Origin: Muribaculaceae bacterium
Lineage (GTDB): Bacteria > Bacteroidota > Bacteroidia > Bacteroidales > Muribaculaceae
Assembly: GCA_022509065.1 (NCBI GenBank)
Contig: JAFLTY010000002.1
Coordinates: forward strand, 1 to 64,000
Reading direction: 5' to 3'
Length of the DNA: 64,000 nt
The notes beneath the pieces are model-generated. The model was given only the letters and a program-made list of their open reading frames with translations. It was not told the DNA's origin and did no database searches. Each line of letters starts with the position of its first letter. Within the stretch, counting starts at the first letter, position 1. Position numbers and translations under genes: made by a program. Of this stretch, positions 50,119 to 59,786 are shown piece by piece.

Positions 50119-50160
50119 TTGACGAATGATATTATATATCTGACTTATTGATTCCTTGGA

Positions 50161-50568
50161 CTATCGTATGTCTTTGGGCAATGTTGCGTTGATTGCTTCG
50201 GCAATACGTTTCATCTCCTGTTCTGGAAGTGTCTTTTTTGGAGCGCGGAAGTCCATATCGGCTTCGCTGTTCAGAGGTATTAGGTGTATATGGGCATGAG
50301 GTACCTCGAGACCGATTGCGGCCGTACCTATGCGTTTGCACGGCATGGCTTTCTTCATGCCTTCGGCTATGCGTTTTGCAAAAAGTTCGAGAGCAGCGAA
50401 TTCTTCGTCGTCAAGGTCGAATAGATAATCAACCTCGCGTTTGGGTATGACGAGAACATGACCCGGAGCAACAGGATTAATGTCAAGAAAAGCATAGAAC
50501 CGATCATTCTCGGCAACGCGATAGGAAGGAATTTCTCCTTTAGCTATGCGTGAAAATATGGTAGCCAC
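50161..50568 (-). CDS. HIT family protein
   Basis: IFSRIAKGEIPSYRVAENDRFYAFLDINPVAPGHVLVIPK and HAHIHLIPL. Confidence 0.95.
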   Translation of the reverse strand: MATIFSRIAKGEIPSYRVAENDRFYAFLDINPVAPGHVLVIPKREVDYLFDLDDEEFAALELFAKRIAEGMKKAMPCKRIGTAAIGLEVPHAHIHLIPLNSEADMDFRAPKKTLPEQEMKRIAEAINATLPKDIR

Positions 50569-50706
50569 AGATTTTATAATGATATTAGTTAATTAACAAT
50601 GAAAAAGCTAATGTTTTGAATTAGCGTTAGAGAGCAATTGTTAGACGATTTGTCTGATCGCGTTCGGGCAAACGGTTGTGTCCACTCTTGCGTCCGAAAT
50701 ATCCGA

Positions 50707-51177
50707 TTAGATGGAAATTTCAAGAATCTCAAACTTAACAAGACCAGAGGGTACTTTGACCTCAACGATATCTCCTACCTTATGGCCGAGCAGTCCCTGG
50801 GCAATGGGAGTCGACGAAGCAATCTTCTTTTCTTTGAGATTGGCCTCAGAATCAGCCACAATAGTATATTCCATAGTCATACCATTACCGACATTCTTTA
50901 TCTTTACACGATTGAGAATTTGTACTTCGTCGGTGTTAAGATTACTCTCGTCAAGAATACGTGCGTTGGCCACGAGTTCTTTTAGTTGAGCAATGCGCAT
51001 TTCCAGCATACCTTGGGCTTCTTTGGCCGCATCATATTCGGCGTTCTCCGACAGGTCGCCTTTGTCACGGGCTTCTGCTATGGCATGCGATATTTTGGGG
51101 CGTTCTACCGATTCAAGATATGCTATTTCTTCCATTTTCTTTTTATAACCTTCTTTGGTCATATATGTGATAGCCAT
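50707..51177 (-). CDS. greA: Transcription elongation factor GreA
   Basis: YMTKEGYKKKMEEIAYLESVERPKISHAIAEARDKGDLSENAEYDAAKEAQGMLEMRI. Confidence 0.97.
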   Translation of the reverse strand: MAITYMTKEGYKKKMEEIAYLESVERPKISHAIAEARDKGDLSENAEYDAAKEAQGMLEMRIAQLKELVANARILDESNLNTDEVQILNRVKIKNVGNGMTMEYTIVADSEANLKEKKIASSTPIAQGLLGHKVGDIVEVKVPSGLVKFEILEISI

Positions 51178-51767
51178 AATGAAAAGTGAGTTTAATGGTT
51201 TTACTTTATTTCGTTTAAATGTCTATTGTATTACATAAACTGTGATACATCGATCAACATACAATGTTTATCAAAAGACACGGTAGTTTTATAAAAGATA
51301 AATTACACTATATCAAAAAATACGATACATAAAAATAAAGGTTCTCGATTCGCATAATACGAACGAGACACCAAATAGTTTAGGTTTGTATTTTATTTCA
51401 CCGCAAAGTTACGATTTTCTTGTAAAATACCAAATACCTAAACTTAATAAAAACAAAAAATGATATTCAAAAATTCTAAAGCAGTTTGAATGTTGTATGC
51501 ATTCAAAGGTCTTTCCCTCAAATTTAGTTATATTATAATCGGATATAAAGAAGCGAGAACTCAATGAGAGAATTTTTAACAAGAAGAGCATTTATGAAAA
51601 ATTACGTATCTTTGTCAACAATTTATTATAATTGTAAAACGCTCCAAGATTGGTTGTTTGATGCATGATAAGTAAACCGCTTTGCTATGTAAAGGACAAA
51701 CTTATTATTCTTAGATAGGTCTCTTTTTTCGAGGAGTGTTGTAATTGTCATTTATTTATTTTGAGAT

Positions 51768-52565
51768 ATGGGAATAGAGAAAGCTGTTCTGAATCGTACA
51801 CGACTCTTACTTGGCGATGAAGCTATGGATAAATTGGCTTCAGCCCGTATCATAATATTTGGCGTTGGAGGTGTAGGCTCATGGTGCGCAGAATCACTTG
51901 TTCGTTCTGGAGTCGTCAATCTTACGATAGTGGATAGTGACCGCGTATGTATCACGAATATCAATCGTCAACTGATGGCGAATACTTCGACAGTAGGACA
52001 AGTGAAAGTGGAGGCGTTGCGAAATCATCTGCTACTTATAAATCCATCGGCAAACATAGAAGCGCGCCAGCAGATTTTTTGTGCCGAGACTGTCAATGAT
52101 TTTAAGTTGGAAGAGTATGATTATATAATAGATTGTATCGACTCTCTAAAAGACAAAGCGTTGTTGATTGAGGTAGCTACTCGTACTAAAGCCCGGTTTT
52201 ACTCATCGATGGGAGCGGCTCTTAAGATGGATCCTACAAGAGTGCGAGTTGCCGAGTTTTGGCAGGTTAAAGGTTGCCCTTTAGCCCGCGCATTACGAAA
52301 CCGGTTCAAGCGTTCTAAAATATTTCCCGCTAAAAAGTTTCTTTGCGTTTATAGCGATGAGTTGTTGGAGAATAAAGGCAAGAACAGTTCTTGCGGCACT
52401 GATAGATGCATGTGTCCGAAGGCAGCTGATGGGCCTGGAGATGCATCCTTATTAAACCATGAATGGTGTAGCGCAAAAGCGCAGATAAATGGATCGTTAA
52501 TGCATATCACATCGTTGTTTGGGATAATCTTGGGGGGATTGGTAATACAGAATATAACACGATAG
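51768..52565 (+). CDS. tcdA: tRNA threonylcarbamoyladenosine dehydratase (ThiF/MoeB-type)
   Basis: RIIIFGVGGVGSWCAESLVRSGV, IVDSDRVCITNINRQL, YIIDCIDSLKDKALLI. Confidence 0.9.
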   Translation: MGIEKAVLNRTRLLLGDEAMDKLASARIIIFGVGGVGSWCAESLVRSGVVNLTIVDSDRVCITNINRQLMANTSTVGQVKVEALRNHLLLINPSANIEARQQIFCAETVNDFKLEEYDYIIDCIDSLKDKALLIEVATRTKARFYSSMGAALKMDPTRVRVAEFWQVKGCPLARALRNRFKRSKIFPAKKFLCVYSDELLENKGKNSSCGTDRCMCPKAADGPGDASLLNHEWCSAKAQINGSLMHITSLFGIILGGLVIQNITR

Positions 52566-52942
52566 AAATGTCAGTGCTATGAATTGAACTTGTTTATTAG
52601 AATGTGCAAGACACCTATTTTCAATATTTCGGGCAATGATATGTTACCGGCTTATCTCACCTTTGCTAAATTGCTGTATTTTAGTTGTTTACAGTGAAAG
52701 TGATGCGTTTTGCGTATATTTTTTAGGCGCATTTTCAGAAATTATTAGTATCTTTGCGCAGTTTTGTGGTCTATTGTAATAGACTCGATATATTAAAGCC
52801 TCTCCCCATAGTGGTCAACAATAAAGCTTTATGACCATCTATCTAACTTAACCTGGCTCGCAAAACGCTGGAAAACAATATACAGTTAGTTGTAAAGCTG
52901 TAATTGAAGCGCATAACGAGTTTATTATTAAAAAACTAACCC

Positions 52943-54316
52943 ATGAAAATAACCATCAAAAAGGGTCTAGATTTGCGTTTACAGGGGGCTGTAGACAAAC
53001 AACACCAACCGATTGACATCAGTGTCGACCGTGTAGCTGTTAGCCCGGATGATTTTGAGGGTTTTGTTCCTAAAACCGATGTGCGTCCCGGTGACAAAGT
53101 GTTGATTGGCGACGTACTTATGCATGATAAACGAGACATTGGCTTATCCTTGGTTAGTCCTCTTGCCGGTACGGTGAAAGAGGTGAATCGAGGTGCTCGA
53201 AGACACATAGAAAATATAGTGATCCAGGCTGATGACTACGATTCGGCCTCACAGCCTCGTAATCAAAAGGACAGTCAATATTATCGTACATTCGAAATCC
53301 CTGAAAATGCCTCTCCGCGGCAGCTTATTGACTTACTGGCGCGTTCAGGATTGCTTGCCTTTATACGTCGTCGGCCGTTTGCAGATGTCCCTTCAACTGA
53401 TGTTATACCCAGAGATATTTTTATAAGCGCTTTTGATAGCGCTCCTCTTGCTGTGGATCGACAATGGAGTGAGGAGGAAGCAAATGTAATTCAAGCAGGT
53501 CTTGAGTTGCTTGCGCAAATAACGTCCGGATCAGTTTTTTTGTCGTTGCGTGAAGGACAACACTTACCTGAATTCAAGGACGTAACGGTAGTCAGGGTCA
53601 AGGGCCCTCACCCGGCAGGATTGCCTGGGATACAAACGGCGAATATTGCACCGGTTAACGCAGGCGACACAGTGTGGACTCTTTCTCTCGATACGGCATG
53701 GAGAATAGGGGTTCTTGCAACGAAAGGGATTTACGAGCCTTCTACGTTGGTCGCTGTGTGTGGAAGCTGTGTCCAAGAGCCGTTCGTAGCCCATACCATT
53801 TTGGGTGCCTCTGTGAAAGAATTATTGCAAAACCGACTGAATGGAGATTGCGGCAACGTACGGGTGATAGCCGGTAATGTCTTAACAGGTATTAAAGTAG
53901 AAATGGACAAAGGTTATTTGCATTTTCCCTACACTCAATTGACTATAATCCCCGAAGGAGATGACCGTTCCGAGTTTATGGGCTGGGCTTCCCTCTCGCC
54001 CACAAAGATGAGTGTTAACCCTTCTTTTCCGGGAGCTTTGACTCATAGACGATTCCGTCCCGATGCAAGAGTGTTGGGTGGCAAACGTGCAATGATAATG
54101 TCAGGCCAATATGACAGATATTTGCCAATGGATATATATGCCGAATATCTTCTGAAAGCTATCATTAGCCGAAACATCGAAAACATGGAAAAACTCGGCA
54201 TATATGAAGTGGCTCCGGAGGATTTCGCTCTCGCCGAATGTCTTGATTCTTCCAAGCAACCGTTACAGAGGATTGTTCGAGAAGGACTCGATTTCCTCAG
54301 GAACGAATTGGGTTGA
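52943..54316 (+). CDS. nqrA: Na+-translocating NADH:quinone reductase subunit A
   Basis: MKITIKKGLDLRLQGAVDKQ; KGPHPAGLPG; first gene of complete nqr operon. Confidence 0.96.
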   Translation: MKITIKKGLDLRLQGAVDKQHQPIDISVDRVAVSPDDFEGFVPKTDVRPGDKVLIGDVLMHDKRDIGLSLVSPLAGTVKEVNRGARRHIENIVIQADDYDSASQPRNQKDSQYYRTFEIPENASPRQLIDLLARSGLLAFIRRRPFADVPSTDVIPRDIFISAFDSAPLAVDRQWSEEEANVIQAGLELLAQITSGSVFLSLREGQHLPEFKDVTVVRVKGPHPAGLPGIQTANIAPVNAGDTVWTLSLDTAWRIGVLATKGIYEPSTLVAVCGSCVQEPFVAHTILGASVKELLQNRLNGDCGNVRVIAGNVLTGIKVEMDKGYLHFPYTQLTIIPEGDDRSEFMGWASLSPTKMSVNPSFPGALTHRRFRPDARVLGGKRAMIMSGQYDRYLPMDIYAEYLLKAIISRNIENMEKLGIYEVAPEDFALAECLDSSKQPLQRIVREGLDFLRNELG

Positions 54317-54361
54317 ATCTTTCGAAATTAACTTATTAATCAGACAATCTATACCTGAGAT

Positions 54362-55579
54362 ATGATATTTTTAAGAAAACTGATGGATAATGCCCGTCCC
54401 CATTTTGAAAAGGGAGGACGTTTGGAGATGTTCCACTCGGTTTATGAGGGCATGGACACTTTCTTGTTCACGCCACGCGAGACAGGGGGTATCGGTACTG
54501 TACATATCCACGATGCGATGGATTCGAAGCGCACCATGATATTGGTTGTCCTGGCCTTGATGCCCTGTTTCTTTTTCGGAATGTATAACACCGGATATCA
54601 GCACTGGCTTGCATGCGGTTTATCGGAATTTCCTTTCTGGTCCCTTATGTGGTACGGATTCCTTGCTGTTTTGCCCCTTGTGCTGACTACTTACATTACC
54701 GGATTGACGATTGAATTTGCATCCGCACAAATAAAAGGGGAGGAAATTCAGGAAGGTTTTCTTGTGAGCGGCCTCCTTATACCGATGATACTTCCGGTTG
54801 ACACCCCGTTGTGGATGGCAGCAGTAGCCACCGCATTTGCGGTGATATTTGCTAAAGAAGTTTTCGGAGGAACCGGATACAACATATTTAATGTAGCTCT
54901 TGTGGCACGAGCATTCTTGTTTTTTGCCTATCCTGCCAATATGTCGGGCGATAATGCTTTTGTTCCCGTCGGAAAAGCTCTCGGTTATGGACCTGTGGCT
55001 CCTGACGCTTATTCATGTGCCACTCCTCTGGGACAGATAGCGACTTCTACAGATCCGGCAACTACGTTAGTAGGTGCTGACGGAACCCCCATATCGGCTT
55101 GGGACGCTTTCTTGGGACTGATACCGGGCTCGTTTGGGGAAACATCGTTGTTATGTATCCTGATTGGAGGCGCTTTCCTCCTGCTGATGCGCATTATTGA
55201 TTGGCGCATAGTGATATCGGTATTTTTAGGCGCAGTCATTATGGGAAGTGTGACACATCACTTCGCAACGCCTCTTTATCCTAATTCCTATCTTACTCCC
55301 TTGGATCAATTTCTTTATGGTGGATTGGCATTTGCTGCAGTCTTTATGGCCACAGATCCTGTGACGGCTGCGCGGACAAATACCGGTAAATGGATTTATG
55401 GCGCGTTGATAGGCGTAATAGCTATCTTGATCCGCACGTACAATAACGGTTATCCCGAAGGTGCGATGTTGGCCGTCCTTCTTATGAATGCTTTCGCTCC
55501 GTTAATCGACTGGTGCGTGGTGCAAGCGAACATACGTAGGCGATTAAGACGCAAAGCTCAAAGTAAAATTTCGTGCTGA
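54362..55579 (+). CDS. nqrB: Na+-translocating NADH:quinone reductase subunit B
   Basis: LRKLMDNARPHFEKGGRLEMFHSVYEGMDTFLFTP; YSCATPLGQ (FMN-site region). Confidence 0.96.
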   Translation: MIFLRKLMDNARPHFEKGGRLEMFHSVYEGMDTFLFTPRETGGIGTVHIHDAMDSKRTMILVVLALMPCFFFGMYNTGYQHWLACGLSEFPFWSLMWYGFLAVLPLVLTTYITGLTIEFASAQIKGEEIQEGFLVSGLLIPMILPVDTPLWMAAVATAFAVIFAKEVFGGTGYNIFNVALVARAFLFFAYPANMSGDNAFVPVGKALGYGPVAPDAYSCATPLGQIATSTDPATTLVGADGTPISAWDAFLGLIPGSFGETSLLCILIGGAFLLLMRIIDWRIVISVFLGAVIMGSVTHHFATPLYPNSYLTPLDQFLYGGLAFAAVFMATDPVTAARTNTGKWIYGALIGVIAILIRTYNNGYPEGAMLAVLLMNAFAPLIDWCVVQANIRRRLRRKAQSKISC

Positions 55580-55595
55580 TGAAATTCTGAATTGT

Positions 55596-56321
55596 ATGAA
55601 GATTAACAGACAAAGCAATATATATACGCTTGTTTACATCATAATCATTGTGGTTATTGTTGGAACCGTTCTTGCTGTGACCTCAATGTCACTGAAGGAC
55701 AAGCAAGAGGTCAATGCCGATGCAGACAAGATGAAACAAATACTGGCGTCGGTTCATGTAGTCACTGATGACACCAACGTCCACGAAAAGTACAATGAAT
55801 TGATAGTGTCAACACCTGTTGTTGACTATCAAGGTAATGTAATAGGTGAGGATGCTTTTGAAATCGACGTTCAGAAGGAGTCTAAAATAAAGGATATAAC
55901 CCAAAGAAAATTGCCGGTCTATGTCTGTAATCTGGGTGTCAAAGGTGTGAAGTATATCTTACCTGTGTACGGAAACGGCCTCTGGGGTCCCATTTGGGGC
56001 TATATAGCTGTTGACAGCGACGGATCAAATATATATGGAGCTTTTTTCGCGCACCAAGGAGAAACTCCAGGCCTGGGAGCCGAAATTGAAAAGCCGGCTT
56101 TCAGCAATCAGTTTGATGGTAAGCAGTTGTTCAAGAACGGACGTTTTTTGCCCGTAGCCGTCATCAAAAAAGGACAGAAGGTGACGAACGGCGAGGATTA
56201 TGTCGACGCTGTGTCGGGTGGCACTATCACCAGTAAAGGTGTAAGTGCAATGCTTGACGACTGTCTTAAGCCTTACGAGGCTTATCTTGAAAGGATAGCT
56301 GTCGAATCACAAAACAGTTGA
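55596..56321 (+). CDS. nqrC: Na+-translocating NADH:quinone reductase subunit C
   Basis: HQGETPGLGAEIEKPAFSNQFDGKQLF; VDAVSGGTITSKGVSAML flavinylation motif. Confidence 0.96.
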   Translation: MKINRQSNIYTLVYIIIIVVIVGTVLAVTSMSLKDKQEVNADADKMKQILASVHVVTDDTNVHEKYNELIVSTPVVDYQGNVIGEDAFEIDVQKESKIKDITQRKLPVYVCNLGVKGVKYILPVYGNGLWGPIWGYIAVDSDGSNIYGAFFAHQGETPGLGAEIEKPAFSNQFDGKQLFKNGRFLPVAVIKKGQKVTNGEDYVDAVSGGTITSKGVSAMLDDCLKPYEAYLERIAVESQNS

Positions 56322-56328
56322 GAAGATT

Positions 56329-56952
56329 ATGGCAGAAAAAATAAATTACAAAAAAGTATTTTTAAATCCATTGTCAAAAGACAATCCTGTCATTGTCCAG
56401 ATTCTGGGTATATGCTCGGCTTTAGCGGTGACCGCACAGCTCGAACCCGCTATGGTGATGGGATTGTCTGTGATTGCCATTCTGGCTTTTTCGAATGTGA
56501 TTATCAGTGTGATACGAAAGACTATTCCCGCCAACGTTCGCATTATCGTGCAACTGGTTGTGGTGGCGGCTCTTGTAGTCGTAGTCAATCAACTGTTATT
56601 GGCTTATGCATACGATGTGAGCAAAGAGTTGTCAGTATTCATAGGCCTAATCATTACCAACTGCATTTTGATGGGTCGTTTGGAGGCATTTGCCATGAGT
56701 AATAAGCCGTGGCCATCATTTCTTGACGGTATAGGCAACGGCATAGGCTACACAATAATCCTTATAATAGTCGCTTTTTTCCGCGAACTTTTTGGCTCGG
56801 GCACACTTTTTGGATGTCAGATAGTTCCACAGTCGTGGTACGATGCGGGATATGTCAACAACGGTCTGATGATACTGCCGCCCATGGCTCTCATTGTCGT
56901 TGCATGTGTCATTTGGGTACACCGCTCGTATCACAAGGAGTTAAACGAATAA
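56329..56952 (+). CDS. nqrD: Na+-translocating NADH:quinone reductase subunit D
   Basis: NPLSKDNPVIVQILGICSALAVTAQLEPAMVMGLSVIAI; ITNCILMGRLEAFAM. Confidence 0.96.
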   Translation: MAEKINYKKVFLNPLSKDNPVIVQILGICSALAVTAQLEPAMVMGLSVIAILAFSNVIISVIRKTIPANVRIIVQLVVVAALVVVVNQLLLAYAYDVSKELSVFIGLIITNCILMGRLEAFAMSNKPWPSFLDGIGNGIGYTIILIIVAFFRELFGSGTLFGCQIVPQSWYDAGYVNNGLMILPPMALIVVACVIWVHRSYHKELNE

Positions 56953-56956
56953 CGTT

Positions 56957-57574
56957 ATGGAAGAATTCAATGTCTTTATACGGTCGATATTTGTCGACAA
57001 TATGATATTTGCCTATTTTCTGGGCATGTGTTCTTTTCTTGCGGTGAGTAAGAATGTGCGTACCGCCTTCGGGCTTGGTATAGCCGTCACATTCATGTTG
57101 ACCATCACGTTGCCCATCAACTATTTGTTAGACACCTATGTACTTAAAGCCGGAGCTCTTTCATGGCTTGGCGCTGAGTTCGCCGGCATCGACCTGTCAT
57201 TTTTGTCTTTGATAATGTTCATCGCTGTTATCGCTTCGATGACCCAATTGGTCGAAATGGCGGTAGAGAAATATTCGCCGTCGTTATATGCCTCCTTGGG
57301 AATATTTCTCCCGCTTATTGCTGTTAACTGTGCCATCCTGGGAGGATCGCTTTTTATGGAACAACGCGATTTTCCGAATATAGGAACAGCGATATTCGCC
57401 GGAGCAGGGTGGGGCATCGGTTGGTTGCTCGCTATCGTGGCTATTGCCGCCATACGGGAACGACTCCAGTCTCATTCAAATATACCAAAGCCCTTGCGCG
57501 GAGTGGGTATCACTTTTATCATCACCGCGTTGATGGGGATAGCTTTCATGAGTTTTCTCGGTATCAAAATTTGA
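56957..57574 (+). CDS. nqrE: Na+-translocating NADH:quinone reductase subunit E
   Basis: IRSIFVDNMIFAYFLGMCSFLAVSKNVRTAFGLGIAV; PLIAVNCAILGGSLFM. Confidence 0.96.
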   Translation: MEEFNVFIRSIFVDNMIFAYFLGMCSFLAVSKNVRTAFGLGIAVTFMLTITLPINYLLDTYVLKAGALSWLGAEFAGIDLSFLSLIMFIAVIASMTQLVEMAVEKYSPSLYASLGIFLPLIAVNCAILGGSLFMEQRDFPNIGTAIFAGAGWGIGWLLAIVAIAAIRERLQSHSNIPKPLRGVGITFIITALMGIAFMSFLGIKI

Positions 57575-57580
57575 GTCTCT

Positions 57581-58885
57581 ATGTTACCCAATATATTATT
57601 ATCCGCTGAGAGCATGTCGTCGCTGACAGTCTATACGTCGGTAGCGATATTTCTTGTTATCACCATTTTGCTTGTGGCCATTTTGCTTGTGGCCAAACGC
57701 TTTCTTGTACGAACCGGCGATGTTACGGTGACTATTAACCATGACGATAAACTGCAGGTGCCTTCAGGCGAATCGCTTCTTTCAGCGTTAAGCGAGAAAG
57801 ACATACATCTGCCGTCGGCGTGCGGTGGCAAAGGAAGTTGCGCTCAGTGTAAAGTACAGGTCGAAAGCGGCGCTGGAGATATTTTGCCAACCGAGGTTGT
57901 TCATTTCTCTCGCCGTCAGATAAACGAAGGATGGCGATTGGGATGTCAAGTAAAGGTAAAAGAGGATCTCGAAATCACTTTGCCGCCATCGATAATGAAT
58001 ATTAAAGAATGGGACTGCGAGGTCATCTCGAATCGCAACGTTGCTACCTTCATGAAAGAGTTCATAGTGGCGCTTCCCCCCGGCGAACACATGGACTTTG
58101 TGCCCGGTTCGTATGCCCAGATACGTATTCCGGCATACGATATCGATTATGACAGAGACATCGATAAAAGCCTGATTGGCGAGGCCTATCTGCCTGCATG
58201 GGAAAAGTTCGGGCTCTTCGGCCTTAAGTGCCATAACAGCGAACCCACAGTCCGCGCCTATTCGATGGCCAACTATCCGGCCGAAGGCGACCGCATCATG
58301 CTGACCGTGCGCATCGCCACCCCTCCCTTTAAACCCAAGCCACAGGTCGGCTTCATGGACGTGCCTCCCGGCATAGCATCGACATATATCTTCTCGCTAC
58401 GCCCCGGCGACCATGTGCTGATGAGCGGCCCCTACGGAGATTTCCACCCCATTTTCGATTCGAAAGCCGAGATGATGTGGATAGGCGGCGGCGCAGGCAT
58501 GGCACCACTGCGCGCTCAAATCATGCACATGACACGCACCCTCGACACTCGCGACCGCGATATGCATTATTTCTACGGAGCTCGCGCGCTCAACGAAGTT
58601 TTCTATCTGGAAGATTTCCTGCAGCTTGAAAAAGACTTTGATAACTTCCATTTCCATCTGGCGCTCGACCGCCCCGATCCTGCTGCCGACGAAGCCGGTG
58701 TCAAGTACACCCCGGGCTTTGTCCACCAAGTCATCTATGACACCTATCTCAAGAACCACGAGAGCCCCGAGGACATCGAGTATTACATGTGCGGCCCCGG
58801 TCCGATGAGCAACGCCGTCAACAACATGCTGTACGACCTTGGCGTCGAACCCACATCGATACACTACGACAACTTCGGCGCCTAA
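57581..58885 (+). CDS. nqrF: Na+-translocating NADH:quinone reductase subunit F
   Basis: 2Fe-2S motif LPSACGGKGSCAQCKVQV; FAD/NADH reductase RAYSMANYPAEG, MWIGGGAGMAPLRAQIMH, C-terminal IHYDNFGA. Confidence 0.96.
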   Translation: MLPNILLSAESMSSLTVYTSVAIFLVITILLVAILLVAKRFLVRTGDVTVTINHDDKLQVPSGESLLSALSEKDIHLPSACGGKGSCAQCKVQVESGAGDILPTEVVHFSRRQINEGWRLGCQVKVKEDLEITLPPSIMNIKEWDCEVISNRNVATFMKEFIVALPPGEHMDFVPGSYAQIRIPAYDIDYDRDIDKSLIGEAYLPAWEKFGLFGLKCHNSEPTVRAYSMANYPAEGDRIMLTVRIATPPFKPKPQVGFMDVPPGIASTYIFSLRPGDHVLMSGPYGDFHPIFDSKAEMMWIGGGAGMAPLRAQIMHMTRTLDTRDRDMHYFYGARALNEVFYLEDFLQLEKDFDNFHFHLALDRPDPAADEAGVKYTPGFVHQVIYDTYLKNHESPEDIEYYMCGPGPMSNAVNNMLYDLGVEPTSIHYDNFGA

Positions 58886-58967
58886 CCCCTCACCTTTGGC
58901 TTCCTGTCCGTTCCTAAGAATCCCACCCTTCAGTTCAACATCCTCAAACAACATCCTCAGACACCAC

Positions 58968-59076
58968 TCTCTGAGACACTACTTTGAGGCACTTACCCAC
59001 ATTCTCTGAGACACTACCTCACATTCTCTGAGACACTACCTCTGAGACACTTACCCACATTCTCTGAGACACAATC
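58968..59076. repeat. Irregular tandem repeats of CTCTGAGACACTACC / TTACCCACATT units
   Basis: CTCTGAGACACTAC-TTTGAGGCACTTACCCACATT-CTCTGAGACACTACCTCACATT-CTCTGAGACACTACCTCTGAGACACTTACCCACATT-CTCTGAGACACAATC. Confidence 0.8.
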
Positions 59077-59115
59077 AGTTCGGTCAGCTACAACACCAGA
59101 CTTCCCCAAAAAGAA

Positions 59116-59150
59116 AGCGCTTGCGCAGCCCATAAGCCTACACAAGCGCT
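59116..59150. terminator. Inverted repeat between convergent nqrF and sugar transferase gene
   Basis: AGCGCTTG ... CAAGCGCT, 8-bp arms in convergent intergenic space. Confidence 0.45.
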
Positions 59151-59198
59151 CCACTTTCTATATCTTCTATATCTATTATTTATCTAGGGGTCACTGAC

Positions 59199-59786
59199 CT
59201 ATTTTCTGATAGCATTGAATGTGCTGAAAATAAGTTTGATATCATACCAAAAGCCGGCTTTTTTAACGTATTCGAGATCCAATTTCAACTTATCTTGCAT
59301 AACTTGTTCGATATAAGCCTGTTCTGGATCGGAGGCTGCTGCCAAGACATCGTTTTCGTTACGATATCTGATTGAAGCAAGAGATGTTATTCCCGGTCGA
59401 ACCTTGAGAACCTCCATTTGTTCTTGTGTATACATATTGACGTATTTACGCACCTCGGGTCGTGGCCCTACAAGGCTCATGTCGCCTTTGAATACATTAA
59501 TGAGTTGAGGCAGTTCGTCCAGTTTGTATTTACGAATATAATAACCTGAACGAGTTACTCTCGGGTCACGTCCCCCGATCGTTATAAGGCTTCCCTTGTC
59601 CGAATCGGGACGCATTGAACGAAATTTAAACAGTCGGAAATCTTTGTTTCCACGACCCACTCTGGTTTGTCGATAAAAGACCGGACCTTTTGAATCAGTT
59701 TTTATCCAAACAGCTAAAATCAAGAAGACTGGGCTCAAAGCGACAAGACCCAAACCGCTTGCTGTAATGTCGAAAATACGTTTCAA
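59199..59786 (-). CDS. Sugar transferase (bacterial undecaprenyl-phosphate sugar-1-phosphate transferase type)
   Basis: MKRIFDITASGLGLVALSPVFLILAVWIKTDSKGPVFYRQTRVGR; KFRSMRPDS; DELPQLINVFKGDMSLVGPRPE. Confidence 0.94.
   Translation of the reverse strand: MKRIFDITASGLGLVALSPVFLILAVWIKTDSKGPVFYRQTRVGRGNKDFRLFKFRSMRPDSDKGSLITIGGRDPRVTRSGYYIRKYKLDELPQLINVFKGDMSLVGPRPEVRKYVNMYTQEQMEVLKVRPGITSLASIRYRNENDVLAAASDPEQAYIEQVMQDKLKLDLEYVKKAGFWYDIKLIFSTFNAIRK

Noticed and set aside
52769-52784. Hairpin GTCTATTgtAATAGAC in the nqrA leader as a riboswitch
   Set aside because: Short isolated stem; the leader does not match any riboswitch class I can recognise.
58968-59076. Possible CRISPR array
   Set aside because: Repeat units vary in length and order and there are no unique spacers or cas genes; treated as tandem repeats.
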